Source: Desulfocicer sp963675955
GTDB lineage: Bacteria; Desulfobacterota; Desulfobacteria; Desulfobacterales; Desulfobacteraceae
DNA: 64,000 nt
Reading direction: 5' to 3'
Assembly (NCBI GenBank): GCA_963675955.2
Contig: CAXXVR010000007.1
Span: 558,001 to 622,000, forward strand
Position numbers and translations under genes: made by a program. The notes beneath the pieces were generated by a model. The model saw only the letters and a list, made by a program, of their open reading frames with translations. It was not told where the DNA came from and did not search any database. This document shows positions 50,896 to 60,784 of the stretch, in pieces. The first letter of the stretch is position 1. Every line of letters begins with the position of its first letter.

Positions 50896-53820
50896 ATGAA
50901 TACATCATCATCCTGGAAATCGACGGCAACAACAAATCTGAAAACTTGGTGGGTTATCTGCAGATATATTGCACTCATCCTATGTATAATCCCTGTCACA
51001 GCAGTTGCTCTGGCATTTGATAATCCCTCCCCTTCTGGCACCGTTCGTCTGACTGCCGAAGAGCGTTCCTGGCTGAAGGCTCATCCTGAAAAACTGACCT
51101 TGTTCTTCAATACAAAATTTCCACCCATTGAATTCATATCCGAATCCGGTTCATTCACAGGCATGGGGGCGGATGTCGTCTCTTGCATTGAATCATTGCT
51201 GGGTATTAATTTTGTAACAACTCCCATGGATGACTGGAACAGGCACCTGGCCGCCCTGAAACGCGGAGAATGTGCCGTTGCCCCAACCATTGTCCGTACC
51301 GCTGGACGGGAAACATACACGTTTTTCACCAAACCCTATGCCACGGTACCGGTGGTTATTATTACAACCCCCACCACATCGGCACAAATCACCTTGAATG
51401 ATCTGACAAAACGACGCGTGGGGGTTGTCTCTGGATATGCTACCGAAACATACCTTAGAAAAATCGCCGTAAAGAATCGTTTTGAACTGGTCACCGTTCC
51501 CAATGTATCCGAAGGGTTGCGCAGTACCTCTTTTGGTCAGATTGATGCGTTTGTGGAAAACCTGGCGGTTGCAGCCTATTATATTGAACTGGAAGGCATT
51601 CCCAATTTACAGGTCGCGGGCACTACCGATTACGAGTTTGCATGGTGTCTCGGAGTCAGCCGAAAATACCCTCTGCTTTTCAGTGCCATAAGCAAGGCCC
51701 TGGAACAGATTTCCCCCAATGAAATGACCGCCATCCACAAAAAATGGATTACCATCAAAGTTAATTTCAAAATGGACTCAAAAATCAGGCGCAATTTTAT
51801 CCTGACAGTCCTCTTCAGTATTCTGCTGCTTACCGTGCTGACCGGCATCACCATCTTCCTTAAGTGGCGTCTAAATAAAAACATTGCCGGTTTCAAAGAG
51901 AGTGAAGAAAAATACCGCCTCCTTTTTGATAATGCAGTTGAAGGTGTCTTTCAGACCACACCGGATGGCCGTTTCCTGTCCGCCAACCCCTCGCTGGTCA
52001 GAATTCTGGGATTTAATTCTGTCGGAGAAATTTTTAATCATTTCAAAGATATCGGAAAACAGCATTACCTGAATTCTGAAGACCGGAAGACCTTCCAGCG
52101 AATTATGGAAAGCAACGGGGGAACCAGCGATTTTGAAGTGCAATTACGCAAACGGGATGGTTCCCTTATATGGGCTAACATCAAAGCCAGGATTATCAGG
52201 GATAAGACAGGTAAAATTCACCATTTTGAAGGATTTCTAGAAGATATCACAGAACGTAAAAATGCAGAAAAGGCACTCAGGGAAAGCGAGGAACGTTACC
52301 GGACAATTCTCAATGAAATGTCAGAAGGATATCATGAGGTAGATCTGGCCGGAAACTTCACTTTTTTCAACGAAGCCTTTCTCAAACTTTTCGGTTACAG
52401 CAGTGATGAAATGATGGGCACTCATTTCAGCCGCTATGCCGCAAACGAGGCGATTAAAAAAAAGGTCTATCAGACATACCATGACATATACAAAAAGGAT
52501 ACCCCGGTTCAAAGGGCCGAATGGGATATCATCCGGAAAGATGGTCAAAGAAGAACCCTTGAGTATTACGCTGCTCTTGTAAAGAATTCAAAAAATATTC
52601 CCAAAGGATTCCGGGGAATCGTCCGCGATATCACCAAACGCAAACAGGCTGAAGCTGAAAAAGAGAGGCTCCAGGATCAACTTCTCCAGGCCCAGAAGAT
52701 GGAGTCCATAGGTCGCTTGGCCGGTGGTGTGGCCCATGATTACAATAATATGCTCAATGTGATCCTGGGGCATACTGAACTGGCATTGATGAAGGTAGAT
52801 GAGGATCATGATTTATATTATGCTCTGAAAGAAATCCAAACCGCAGCGACGCGTTCAGCTAATATCACAAAGCAGTTACTGGCCTATGCCAGAAAACAGA
52901 CCATTTCCCTTGAACAGCTGAACTTGAACGATACTGTGGAAAGTATGCTCAATATGCTGCGCCGGCTTATCGGGGAAGACATTAACTTGGCCTGGAAACC
53001 AGCGGGCGATCTCTGGACAGTAAAAATCGATCCTTCTCAAATTGACCAGATACTGGTGAATCTATGTGTAAACTCCAGGGATGCCATTTCCGGTGTGGGC
53101 AAACTTACTATTGAAACCGGCATGAAAGTATTTGATTCAGCCGACTGTGCATTACATGCCGGTTTTGTTCCCGGTGATTTTGTTATGCTGGCCGTTAGTG
53201 ATAACGGCTGCGGCATGGACAAGGACACCCTGGACAATATGTTCGAACCATTTTTCACCACCAAGGAGGTGGGTAAAGGCACCGGTTTAGGTCTTGCTAC
53301 TGTATATGGCATCGTGAAACAGAACAACGGTTTTATCAATGTTTACAGTGAACCTGGCCATGGCTCCACCTTCAAAATATACCTACCCCGATTTTTTGAT
53401 GATGACTATGTTGCAACAGCGGTACCCGAAAAGAAAACAGCTGCCAGCGGTACTGAAACTATCCTGCTGGTGGAAGATGAACTCATGATCCTGGAAATGA
53501 CTACAAACATGCTTCAAAAGCTGGGTTACACCGTGCTGGTGGCATCCTCACCAAGTGATGCTATCCGCCTGGCAAAGGATCACACCAGCACAGTCCATCT
53601 ACTCATGACAGATGTGGTCATGCCGGAAATGAATGGCCGAGAGCTATCCGAACACCTTCAAAGTCTCTATCCTGATCTTAAAATTCTTTTCATGTCCGGT
53701 TACACGGCTGATGTCATTGCCCACCGAGGCGTGCTGAACAACGAAGTTTTTTTCATATCAAAACCGTTCTCCAAAAAAGACATCGCGGTTAAGATCAGAA
53801 AAGTACTGGATGACGTGTAA
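50896..53820 (+). CDS. Hybrid sensor histidine kinase with periplasmic SBP_bac_3 domain, two PAS domains and receiver
   Basis: A 974-residue membrane sensor. Order: N-terminal membrane segment (about 20-40), an extracytoplasmic amino-acid-binding-protein-like domain (SBP_bac_3, about 55-290), a membrane helix (ILTVLFSILLLTVLTGITIF), two PAS domains (EEKYRLLFDNAVEGVF; EERYRTILNEMSEGYH), HisKA with His614 (GGVAHDYNNML), HATPase_c (DNGCGMDK, GTGLGLATVYG) and a receiver with Asp906 (LLMTDVVMPEMNG). Evolved BvgS-like layout; it probably senses a small amino-acid-like ligand. No ribosome binding site stands out; no partner regulator lies nearby. Confidence 0.9.
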   Translation: MNTSSSWKSTATTNLKTWWVICRYIALILCIIPVTAVALAFDNPSPSGTVRLTAEERSWLKAHPEKLTLFFNTKFPPIEFISESGSFTGMGADVVSCIESLLGINFVTTPMDDWNRHLAALKRGECAVAPTIVRTAGRETYTFFTKPYATVPVVIITTPTTSAQITLNDLTKRRVGVVSGYATETYLRKIAVKNRFELVTVPNVSEGLRSTSFGQIDAFVENLAVAAYYIELEGIPNLQVAGTTDYEFAWCLGVSRKYPLLFSAISKALEQISPNEMTAIHKKWITIKVNFKMDSKIRRNFILTVLFSILLLTVLTGITIFLKWRLNKNIAGFKESEEKYRLLFDNAVEGVFQTTPDGRFLSANPSLVRILGFNSVGEIFNHFKDIGKQHYLNSEDRKTFQRIMESNGGTSDFEVQLRKRDGSLIWANIKARIIRDKTGKIHHFEGFLEDITERKNAEKALRESEERYRTILNEMSEGYHEVDLAGNFTFFNEAFLKLFGYSSDEMMGTHFSRYAANEAIKKKVYQTYHDIYKKDTPVQRAEWDIIRKDGQRRTLEYYAALVKNSKNIPKGFRGIVRDITKRKQAEAEKERLQDQLLQAQKMESIGRLAGGVAHDYNNMLNVILGHTELALMKVDEDHDLYYALKEIQTAATRSANITKQLLAYARKQTISLEQLNLNDTVESMLNMLRRLIGEDINLAWKPAGDLWTVKIDPSQIDQILVNLCVNSRDAISGVGKLTIETGMKVFDSADCALHAGFVPGDFVMLAVSDNGCGMDKDTLDNMFEPFFTTKEVGKGTGLGLATVYGIVKQNNGFINVYSEPGHGSTFKIYLPRFFDDDYVATAVPEKKTAASGTETILLVEDELMILEMTTNMLQKLGYTVLVASSPSDAIRLAKDHTSTVHLLMTDVVMPEMNGRELSEHLQSLYPDLKILFMSGYTADVIAHRGVLNNEVFFISKPFSKKDIAVKIRKVLDDV

Positions 53821-53831
53821 AACGTCAATCG

Positions 53832-53954
53832 GTTATCACTTTCAATTAATGCCTTTTCCGCCAATTTGCGCTCGGTGATATCCCTGACAATGCCATAGTA
53901 CAAGATTTCATTGTTGATCCTGAACTTCTGGCTGCTGATCTCAATGGGAATCAA
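53832..53954 (-). pseudogene. Fragment of a PAS-domain sensor
   Basis: On the minus strand this reads PIEISSQKFRINNEILYYGI followed by VRDITERKLAEKALIES, the end of a PAS domain with its connecting helix, as in histidine kinases. It begins inside intergenic DNA and runs into the antisense of the sensor kinase end. It is too short to be functional. Confidence 0.55.
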
Positions 53955-54102
53955 ACATAAAAAAGAACGGGAGATGATCCAACCAACGAACCTTACCTGT
54001 GGTTCTGGGCCTGATAATCTTTCTGTTCTTTAGTCAGTGGCGGTGATATTATGACATTCAGTATACTTTTTTGAACCAAGTCGCAAAAAAGAAAGTGAAA
54101 AA

Positions 54103-54168
54103 ATGGAAGAGCTGATCAAAGAATACCCAGTGGTTATACAACTTCCCGTACCCTGGGGAGACATGGAA
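54103..54168 (+). pseudogene. Fragment resembling the N-terminus of a 4HBT-type thioesterase
   Basis: The frame from ATG 54103 reads MEELIKEYPVVIQLPVPWGD, close to the start of acyl-CoA thioesterases (YPVVIEIPVAWGDMD-type), and then diverges into the adjoining pseudogene with a stop at 54208. Only about 22 residues remain. Confidence 0.4.
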
Positions 54169-54190
54169 AGCACCATACCACCCCGGATCA

Positions 54191-55044
54191 AGCATACAAC
54201 GCTATAAAATTATTCATCGGACTTACTACAACTATTCTGTTCAGGTTACCCTTGGCCCTCATACCCTGCTTCTGCGTCCAAGAGAAGACCATGAACTGCG
54301 CATAGAATATTTTGATTTGAAGACCACACCGCCTTCGACACTGCTTTGGCATCGGGATGTGAAAGGCAACTCAGTGGCCATAGCAAAATTTAATTTGCCC
54401 ACAACCCAGCTGGTGATTGAGAGCGAAGTTATCATCCAGCAGTACAATGAAGCCCCCCTGGACTTTATGGTGGCCGATTACGCAATGGTTTACCCCTTTG
54501 CTTATCAACCTGGTGACAAAATTTTGCTGTCTCCCTATATGGCATTACCTGAAAACGAGACAATCAATGTGGTGAATAAATGGATTGCCACCTTCTGGCA
54601 ACCCGGCGAACAGATTCAGACCTACACACTCTTGCAGCGACTTGCCTCCCACATTTATAAAACAGTGTCATACCAAGTCAGGGAGCAGCCCGGAGTACAA
54701 ACGGCTCTGCAAACACTGTCATACGGAACAGGGTCCTGCCGTGATTTTGCCTTGCTCTTCATGGAAGCCGCCAGATGCCTGGGATTGGCCTCGCGCTTTG
54801 TGAGTGGATATCTCCACGCCCGGCTGATGTCCCATACAATTGGAACCACCATGCATGGGCCGAGGTCTACTTGCCCGGTGCAGGATGGAAGGGATTTGAC
54901 CCAACCATTGGAGAAATTGCCGGAACCGATAACATCGCCATAGCCGTGGCAAGGTTGCCCGAGTCGGTTCCACCTGTGGTGGGTTCATTTGCTGGTGCCT
55001 CGAATTCTGTTCTGGATGTGGGTGTCTGGGTAAGCAAGTGTTGA
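54191..55044 (+). pseudogene. Transglutaminase-like protein, start lost and frameshifted
   Basis: The N-terminal domain reads IQRYKIIHRTYYNYSVQVTL, where the expected start ATG is replaced by ATA and no other start precedes it. The transglutaminase core begins GTGSCRDFALLFMEAARCLG with the catalytic Cys and continues to SGYLHA; the frame then shifts near 54822 and the rest (NWNHHAWAEVYLPGAGWKGF, with the catalytic His, then DPT) continues one frame over to a stop at 55042-55044. One missing base in a C run would explain the shift. An internal ATG at 54317 could not give an active protein. Confidence 0.75.
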
Positions 55045-55142
55045 TCAAAAATCAAAAGGAAAACAGGGGACAGACCACGTTTTTCTTGAAATGCCCATTG
55101 AGCATTCTGCTATAAAACAGGCACTGCAAGCCACAAACCGCG

Positions 55143-56225
55143 CTATCTGTTTGCCCTTGCCTTTAATCCATAAGGGCATACCGCCGAACAAATGCCGCAG
55201 TTGTGCCCGTTGTGATACTGAAAATAGTGTTCCTTTTTCCATTGATCACATGCCAGGACATTAAGCAGTGCTTCACGAGCCACCCCTGGGGTCCACGAAC
55301 TGCCTTTCAGAGCCTTTGCGGGGCAGGCATCAACACAGATGGTACAGGTGCCGCAAAAGTTTTTTTCCATGGGCGGCCCACACGGAAGTGCCATATCGGT
55401 GAAAACAGTTCCCAGTCTGACCCATGGCCCGAATGTGCGTGTAACCAGCTGGCAGTTGCGCCCGATCCAGCCCAGACCCGCCCGCGTGGCCGCCGTTTTC
55501 TGGGGAAATTCGCCCTTGATGTTCACCGTGTCCGTTCGTACCGATGCGGCAAGGGCAAGGGATTGAAACCCTCTCTTATTGAATTCGGCGGCAAGGGCCT
55601 TTGACAAGGCATTGATGCGCTTGTTAACCTTATCGTATTCGTCTGCGTAGTTCTGATCCGGTCCGTTTTGAATACCGGCCATGATGTCCGGGTTCATGGC
55701 AATGGCAAAGGAAATGGCACGGGGAAAATGTTTTCCGTTCTTATCCTGTGGGGTGGCAAACATATCAAGATCCGCCGCCCCCCAAAGGGACACATTTTGT
55801 GCGTCCATCCATTGGGTAAGCCAATTTGGGAACACCACTGCATCAACTGCCGATGGATGCGCTACCATCTCTTCATAGGCATCTTGCACAAAGCGAGGGG
55901 TGCAGATGGCAAGAAAGATAAGATCCACCGTACCTGTGTTGGAGATGCGCTGGGGGCACATGGGGGGAATCACTGCCATGTCACCGGCATGGACTTCCCT
56001 GGGGGGGAGTTCTCCGATTTCCACTCGGCCCCTGCCGCTGATGATATAATACCGCTCGGCAATTCCTTTGAGCCGATGCCGGCGGGTTGTTTCTCCGGGC
56101 TTTACCCTTGCCCTTGCAATGGATACGTCCGGATCGGCAGCGGTGTTAAGCAATTCGGTAATGTAACAGTTTTCAGAAATATAGAACTCATTGCTGGGAT
56201 CCTGTTGTATAATTTTTTCTTTCAT
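55143..56225 (-). CDS. Cupin domain fused to an epoxyqueuosine reductase-like 4Fe-4S protein
   Basis: A 360-residue fusion. Residues about 10-110 form a cupin (ARARVKPGETTRRHRLKGIA, then ERYYIISGRGRVEIGE and VIPPMCPQRI). The rest resembles the reductase/ferredoxin part of QueG-like proteins: AGLGWIGRNCQLVTRTFGPW, then FCGTCTICVDACPAKAL and CGICSAVCPYG, with two 4Fe-4S cluster motifs. The start at 56225 has AAAGGA upstream. QueG itself lacks a cupin; the substrate is unknown, possibly corrinoid-linked dehalogenation or queuosine-type reduction. It stands intact among pseudogenes. Confidence 0.82.
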   Translation of the reverse strand: MKEKIIQQDPSNEFYISENCYITELLNTAADPDVSIARARVKPGETTRRHRLKGIAERYYIISGRGRVEIGELPPREVHAGDMAVIPPMCPQRISNTGTVDLIFLAICTPRFVQDAYEEMVAHPSAVDAVVFPNWLTQWMDAQNVSLWGAADLDMFATPQDKNGKHFPRAISFAIAMNPDIMAGIQNGPDQNYADEYDKVNKRINALSKALAAEFNKRGFQSLALAASVRTDTVNIKGEFPQKTAATRAGLGWIGRNCQLVTRTFGPWVRLGTVFTDMALPCGPPMEKNFCGTCTICVDACPAKALKGSSWTPGVAREALLNVLACDQWKKEHYFQYHNGHNCGICSAVCPYGLKARANR

Positions 56226-56460
56226 CGGTCCTTTTTCCAAGAAAAATAAATTCGTATTCATGGCCCATGCTGTAACCAAGCCCCATTTTCATCTATCTTC
56301 CATGCATTATAACACGAAATTCCGAATGAATGCATGAATACCGTCTGCAATTGCCAAAACATTGAAGCGTGACCACAACATGGGCCAGTCGTCACCGTTG
56401 ACTTAGCCCTCCAGTATGATATCATAAAAAATGTCCAACAAAAGAGTAAATAAGAGTAAT

Positions 56461-56838
56461 ATGAGTAGTGAAACAACCCACAAAGTTAATCTGAGAAACC
56501 TGACAATAGCGGACTATGATGCGGTCCGTCAAATCAGCGCCAAGGTCTACAAAGGGCTGTCTGCTCCGTGGACAGAAAAGGAGATCAGCACCCTTATCAA
56601 CCGCTTCGGTGAAGGTCAGATCTGCTAGGAGGAACCAAATCCATTGCCAGGGTGGGCGTGGTTCAATGGCAGATGCGCCGGTTTGAATCCTTTGACGATT
56701 TCATGCAGCAGGTGGAATTTTTTGTGGCTACCGTATCAGATTATCAATCTGATATTGTACTTTTTCCAGAACTGTTCAATGCCCCCCATGGCATGGATCA
56801 GGTCCGGGTCAACTGGGATAATTACACTCAGAAACATT
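56461..56838 (+). pseudogene. Deleted GNAT-nitrilase fusion gene
   Basis: The first part (MSSETTHKVNLRNLTIADYD start, then VRQISAKVYKG) is the N-terminus of a GNAT acetyltransferase and stops at 56626-56628. In another frame, from about 56645, the start of a carbon-nitrogen hydrolase follows (RVGVVQWQMRRFESFDDFMQ, then DIVLFPELFNAPHG) and stops at 56838. Proteins with a GNAT domain followed by a nitrilase domain are normally about 500 residues; most of the GNAT domain and the catalytic nitrilase part are gone. Confidence 0.7.
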
Positions 56839-56915
56839 GAATCTTTTTTTTAAGCGGTGGAAAAAACCTCAAAGTATGGCATCCTTCATTTGACCCAAAA
56901 GTATTTTACAATCTT

Positions 56916-57125
56916 TTGGGAAAAAGCATCTGCAAATGGGGCATGCTCAAAATGGTTCAGCGGCTTATCGGTGAAGACATTGATGTTCAATGGGTACCTG
57001 GAGAAAAAGTGTGGTTGGTAAATATTGATCCATCCCAGGTTCATCAAATCTTAGTAAATCTAGCAGTTAACGCTCGATACGCCATAGCAAATGTGGGCAA
57101 GATTACCATAGAAACGAGCAGACCT
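56916..57125 (+). pseudogene. Fragment of a histidine kinase ATPase domain
   Basis: The frame reads QRLIGEDIDVQWVPGEKVWL, then DPSQVHQILVNLAVNARYAI with the N-box of HATPase_c. It resembles residues 690-740 of the sensor kinase at 50896-53820 but is not identical, so it is a relic of a related kinase, not a fresh duplication. It runs into the antisense of the methyltransferase gene. Confidence 0.6.
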
Positions 57126-57221
57126 GGGTTATTGACACCTTTAAAAGTGAGAGACAGATCACGTTCATTTACACAGTGCCCATCTCAACCCAGGCACACC
57201 GTCTTTAACGTGGGGTTCAGA

Positions 57222-58187
57222 TCAGAGCTGAATCTTCCAGCATCGATGGATCTGTTTATGTTTTCGCCGATAGTCCTCAGGAATGGTAATCCCGGTGATC
57301 TCCCTGTGACTTTCAACGGGAAGCCTGTCCAGCCGGGGGGTAAAATCCTGATGATTGGTGGAAAAATAGATAATCCCCCCGGGACGCATGACCTTGATCA
57401 CCATTTCAAGCAATTCCGGATGCTCCCTTTTAATATCAAAATGATCGCCTTTACGTCTCCTGGTAAAAAAAGATGGCGGGTCCACCACGCAGACATCAAA
57501 GGCTTCTGAGTTCTCCACCGCTTTTTTTAAAAAATCAAAGGTGTCTGACTTGATGAGTCTGTTATTTTCAAGGGAAAAGCCATTAAGCTCCATATTTTCC
57601 CGTGCCCAGGCAAGGGTACTTTCCGATCGATCCACAGAGGTGGTGCTGCTGGCACCGGCCTTTGCCCCATGGCAGGAAAATGCCCCGGTGTAGCAGAACA
57701 GGTTCAAAAGGTCTTTTCCCGGAACCACCTCCCGGACCATCATCCGGGTTTCTCTGTGATCGGAAAAAAGCCCGGTATCCACATAGTCCCACAGGTTGAT
57801 GTAAAATTTAAGATCCCGCTCCCGCATGACGATCTTTTTATTGGTGGTATCAAACCGCTGGTAGCGCTTACCCTCCTGGTAACCGGCCTGTCGCTGCTTC
57901 AAATGAATCTTTTCCGGTGGTACCCCCAGGGCAAGGGACACGGCCTGCCCCATCTTGGGCAACCATTGGGAATCAGAATCCCTCCGGGTATATTCCGCCA
58001 CCACTACATGCCCGGCATACCAGTCAACAGCTGCACGAATTTCGGGGATATCCCCATCATAGAGCCGGAACACATCTATATTATTCTTTGCAAACCGTTT
58101 TCTCAGGTGTTTGTATTGCTTTTTCACACGGTTGGCCAACATTTCGGCCTGTTTTTCATATTTTAAACCGGACTGTTTTTCCATCAT
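57222..58187 (-). CDS. Class I SAM-dependent rRNA methyltransferase (RlmK/RlmI type)
   Basis: A 321-residue methyltransferase. The SAM-binding motif I is LLNLFCYTGAFSCHGAKAGA and the motif IV catalytic loop is VVDPPSFFTRR, as in 23S rRNA methyltransferases RlmI and the C-terminal half of RlmL (RlmK). The region before it (FRLYDGDIPEIRAAVDWYAG) matches the RlmK half, so m7G2069 modification is the best guess. Start choice between 58187 and 58184 is open; there is no close ribosome binding site. Confidence 0.8.
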   Translation of the reverse strand: MMEKQSGLKYEKQAEMLANRVKKQYKHLRKRFAKNNIDVFRLYDGDIPEIRAAVDWYAGHVVVAEYTRRDSDSQWLPKMGQAVSLALGVPPEKIHLKQRQAGYQEGKRYQRFDTTNKKIVMRERDLKFYINLWDYVDTGLFSDHRETRMMVREVVPGKDLLNLFCYTGAFSCHGAKAGASSTTSVDRSESTLAWARENMELNGFSLENNRLIKSDTFDFLKKAVENSEAFDVCVVDPPSFFTRRRKGDHFDIKREHPELLEMVIKVMRPGGIIYFSTNHQDFTPRLDRLPVESHREITGITIPEDYRRKHKQIHRCWKIQL

Positions 58188-58211
58188 GGTGTATCTGAAA
58201 AATCCTTTTGA

Positions 58212-58238
58212 TATTGGGTATGGGTACTGGGTTTTGAA
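58212..58238. repeat. Fragment of intergenic repeat family B
   Basis: ATTGGGTATGGGTACTGGGT followed by TTTGAAT resembles the GGTGCTGGGTACTGGGTTTT half of the elements at 36417-36500 and 38509-38594. It is in the gap between the methyltransferase and dehydrogenase genes. Confidence 0.35.
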
Positions 58239-58245
58239 TATCAAA

Positions 58246-59244
58246 TCATACCTTGTTTTGGGGTTTGATCACCTCAGGGTTCACAATGGTTGGCAGAGTG
58301 CCATTACGGTAAAATTCAATGATGTTGGTTGCGGCCATGCTGGACATGCCATCCCGGGATTCCATGGTGGCAGACCCGATATGGGGAAGGACACAGACGT
58401 TCTCCATGGACAGCAAAGGATTATCCATGGGCATTGGTTCCGGATTTGTAACATCCAGCCCTGCCCCCCAGATATCCCCATTTTCCAGAGCCTGTATCAG
58501 ATCTATTTCATTGTGAATCATTCCCCGGGCCGTGTTGATAAACATGGCTGAAGTCTTCATTTTTTTAAAGGCAGCCTGGTTGAACATCTCTCTGGTTTCC
58601 GGAGTTAACGTGCAGTGCACAGAAATGATATCACTCTTGGCAAGCAGCTCATCAAATCCTGTAAACCGGGCATTAAAGCGCTGCTCCGCAACGGGGTTAG
58701 GGGTGCGATTATGGTAGAGGATACCCATGTCATAGGCACCCTGACACCGTTTGGCCATTTCCATACCGATGCGACCCATCCCCACAATACCAAGGGTTTT
58801 ATTCATCAGCTCCATGCCCCGGAACGCCTTGGGTTGAAAATTTTTCCACTGATTTTTTAAAATAGTTTTATGGCAGAAGAACATCTTTCGAGCCGTGGCG
58901 ATCATTAACCCAAAGGCAATATCCGCTGTGGCCTGGTTCATAGCATTGGGGGTATACCCCACCGGAATACCAAGGCGTGTGGCTTCTGAAATATCAATAT
59001 TGTCATACCCCACGGCAAACTGGGAGATGATATCCAGATGACTGCACTCATTTAGAAAATGTGCATCAATCTTCTCGCTCATGGTGCAGAAAAGGGCATT
59101 GTGCTGTTTTGCCTTTTCAATGAGTTCTATCTGGGTCATGGGAATGGCGCTGTCCCACAGGGTAATTTCAAAGCCTTCTTTTTCAAGCATCTCAATGCCG
59201 ACACCGGGAAAATCCCGGGTGACAAGAATTTTTTTATTTTTCAT
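58246..59244 (-). CDS. D-isomer-specific 2-hydroxyacid dehydrogenase
   Basis: A 332-residue NAD(P)-dependent dehydrogenase of the glyoxylate/hydroxypyruvate reductase type: ISQFAVGYDNIDI, the NAD-binding loop TLGIVGMGRIGMEMAKRC, the catalytic Arg in FINTARGMIHNE and the Glu/His pair in NPEPMPMDNPLL and LPHIGSAT. It reduces a 2-oxoacid to a D-2-hydroxyacid. I chose ATG 59244 (MKNKKILVTRDFPG); an upstream GTG is possible. It is 14 bases or so clear of the methyltransferase gene downstream, on the same strand. Confidence 0.9.
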   Translation of the reverse strand: MKNKKILVTRDFPGVGIEMLEKEGFEITLWDSAIPMTQIELIEKAKQHNALFCTMSEKIDAHFLNECSHLDIISQFAVGYDNIDISEATRLGIPVGYTPNAMNQATADIAFGLMIATARKMFFCHKTILKNQWKNFQPKAFRGMELMNKTLGIVGMGRIGMEMAKRCQGAYDMGILYHNRTPNPVAEQRFNARFTGFDELLAKSDIISVHCTLTPETREMFNQAAFKKMKTSAMFINTARGMIHNEIDLIQALENGDIWGAGLDVTNPEPMPMDNPLLSMENVCVLPHIGSATMESRDGMSSMAATNIIEFYRNGTLPTIVNPEVIKPQNKV

Positions 59245-59399
59245 AAAAAATCGGCACACCTCCAGGCATCACAGCCAAAGGAAAGAGTTACCGCCTCCAT
59301 TTTGTTGTTTGTACATCAGCCATGACAGCAAACCACTGTCACAAAAAACATTAGCATCAGTCACCGGATGATGTTACACGAAGTTTACCTTAAACAATC

Positions 59400-59435
59400 A
59401 AGGCCTGACAAGATCAATACGTCAGGTCAGGCCTT
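59400..59435 (-). terminator. Hairpin after the cysteine synthase gene
   Basis: AAGGCCTGAC (59400-59409) pairs perfectly with GTCAGGCCTT (59426-59435). It lies 50 bases past the end of cysK in the direction of its transcription. The U-run is poor (TTGATTGTTT on the minus strand), so efficiency is uncertain. Confidence 0.55.
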
Positions 59436-59485
59436 AACCCATTGCGCTTGAACCCGTCACTGACTCAAATTTTAATCATGGTATT

Positions 59486-60454
59486 TCAAAAATTTTCAAA
59501 AAGTACCGAAGACAAGTATCGTTCTCCGGCATCGGGAAGAAGGGTGACAATAAGTTTTCCCTTGTTTTCGGGCAAGGTACAAACTTTCAGAGCACCAGCA
59601 ACGGCAGCACCGCTTGAGATACCACAGGTTATACCCTCCTCCAGATGAAGTCTTTTTGCCATATCAATGGCCTCGTCACTGCTCACCGTTATCACATCAT
59701 CCACCAGATCCATATCCAGGATATCTGGTTTAAATCCCGCGCCAATACCCTGGATTTTATTCACCCCGGGTCCTGGAGAAAAGGGTTTACCCGCTTTTAA
59801 TGCACTTAAAACGGCAGTGTGGACTGGCTCCACGGCAATGGCTTGAATATCTCTGCCCTTTTTTTCTTTCAAATAACGAGAGACTCCGGTGATGGTACCT
59901 CCGGTACCCACACCGGCAACAAAGATATCAATTTCTCCACCGGTATCTTCAAATATTTCAGGACCGGTGGTTTTATAATGGATGGCCGGGTTGGCAGGAT
60001 TGGCAAACTGACTGGCCATGTGGTATTTTCCCGGTGCTTTGGCAACCATCTCTTCGGTCCTGGCAATGGCCCCTTTCATCCCTTTACTTCCATCAGTGAG
60101 AATCAGCTCAGCCCCAAACGCCTGGAGCATGCGCCGCCGCTCCATGGACATGGTATCAGGCATGACAATTATCAGGGGATATCCCTTTGCTGCACACACA
60201 TAAGCAAGCCCGATACCAGTGTTACCACTGGTGGCTTCAATGACCGTAATATCCTTAGATCCGGGGACCAGGATTCCCTTTTCTTCGGCATCCCATATTA
60301 TGGCCGCCCCCACACGACATTTAACTGAATATGCGGGATTGCGCCCTTCAATTTTGACGGCAATGGTGCAATTCAAGTCTTTTGTCACGCTGTTTAAACG
60401 GACCAGAGGGGTCCTGCCAATGCTTCTGCTGTTATCTTCAAAAATTTGTTTCAT
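59486..60454 (-). CDS. cysK: Cysteine synthase A (O-acetylserine sulfhydrylase)
   Basis: A 322-residue PLP enzyme. The PLP-binding lysine is Lys45 in NPAYSVKCRVGAAIIWDA, the substrate loop is EATSGNTGIGLAYV and the phosphate-binding loop is AGVGTGGTITGVSRY. The length and motifs match CysK over CysM. It makes cysteine from O-acetylserine and sulfide. The gene is alone, with no serine acetyltransferase beside it. Confidence 0.93.
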   Translation of the reverse strand: MKQIFEDNSRSIGRTPLVRLNSVTKDLNCTIAVKIEGRNPAYSVKCRVGAAIIWDAEEKGILVPGSKDITVIEATSGNTGIGLAYVCAAKGYPLIIVMPDTMSMERRRMLQAFGAELILTDGSKGMKGAIARTEEMVAKAPGKYHMASQFANPANPAIHYKTTGPEIFEDTGGEIDIFVAGVGTGGTITGVSRYLKEKKGRDIQAIAVEPVHTAVLSALKAGKPFSPGPGVNKIQGIGAGFKPDILDMDLVDDVITVSSDEAIDMAKRLHLEEGITCGISSGAAVAGALKVCTLPENKGKLIVTLLPDAGERYLSSVLFENF

Positions 60455-60784
60455 GAAAGATTCCTCTTTTTAGGATTCAGAGCAAATTAAAATTTTATGT
60501 CGTAACGGGGCAAAAAGCAACTTTTTATAGGTTTTAAAAAGTCCACCCTGGGTAAATCCTTTGATTTCCCCTGCCCCAAGGTTCTGGGCATCACATACCT
60601 GTTCGATGGCAGAGTAAAATGTTTTGCATATGCCAACCCGAATATTTACGTTGAAGCAAGATCATTTTTTGTGTTATCAAAGACTCAAGGCAACTCTTCC
60701 TCCCTATTACAGCCAGGGGCAAGGCCATGCGGGTGGGATCTGTTCTTGTACATTGCCCACAAATCACCCCATGGGAAAATTAAA

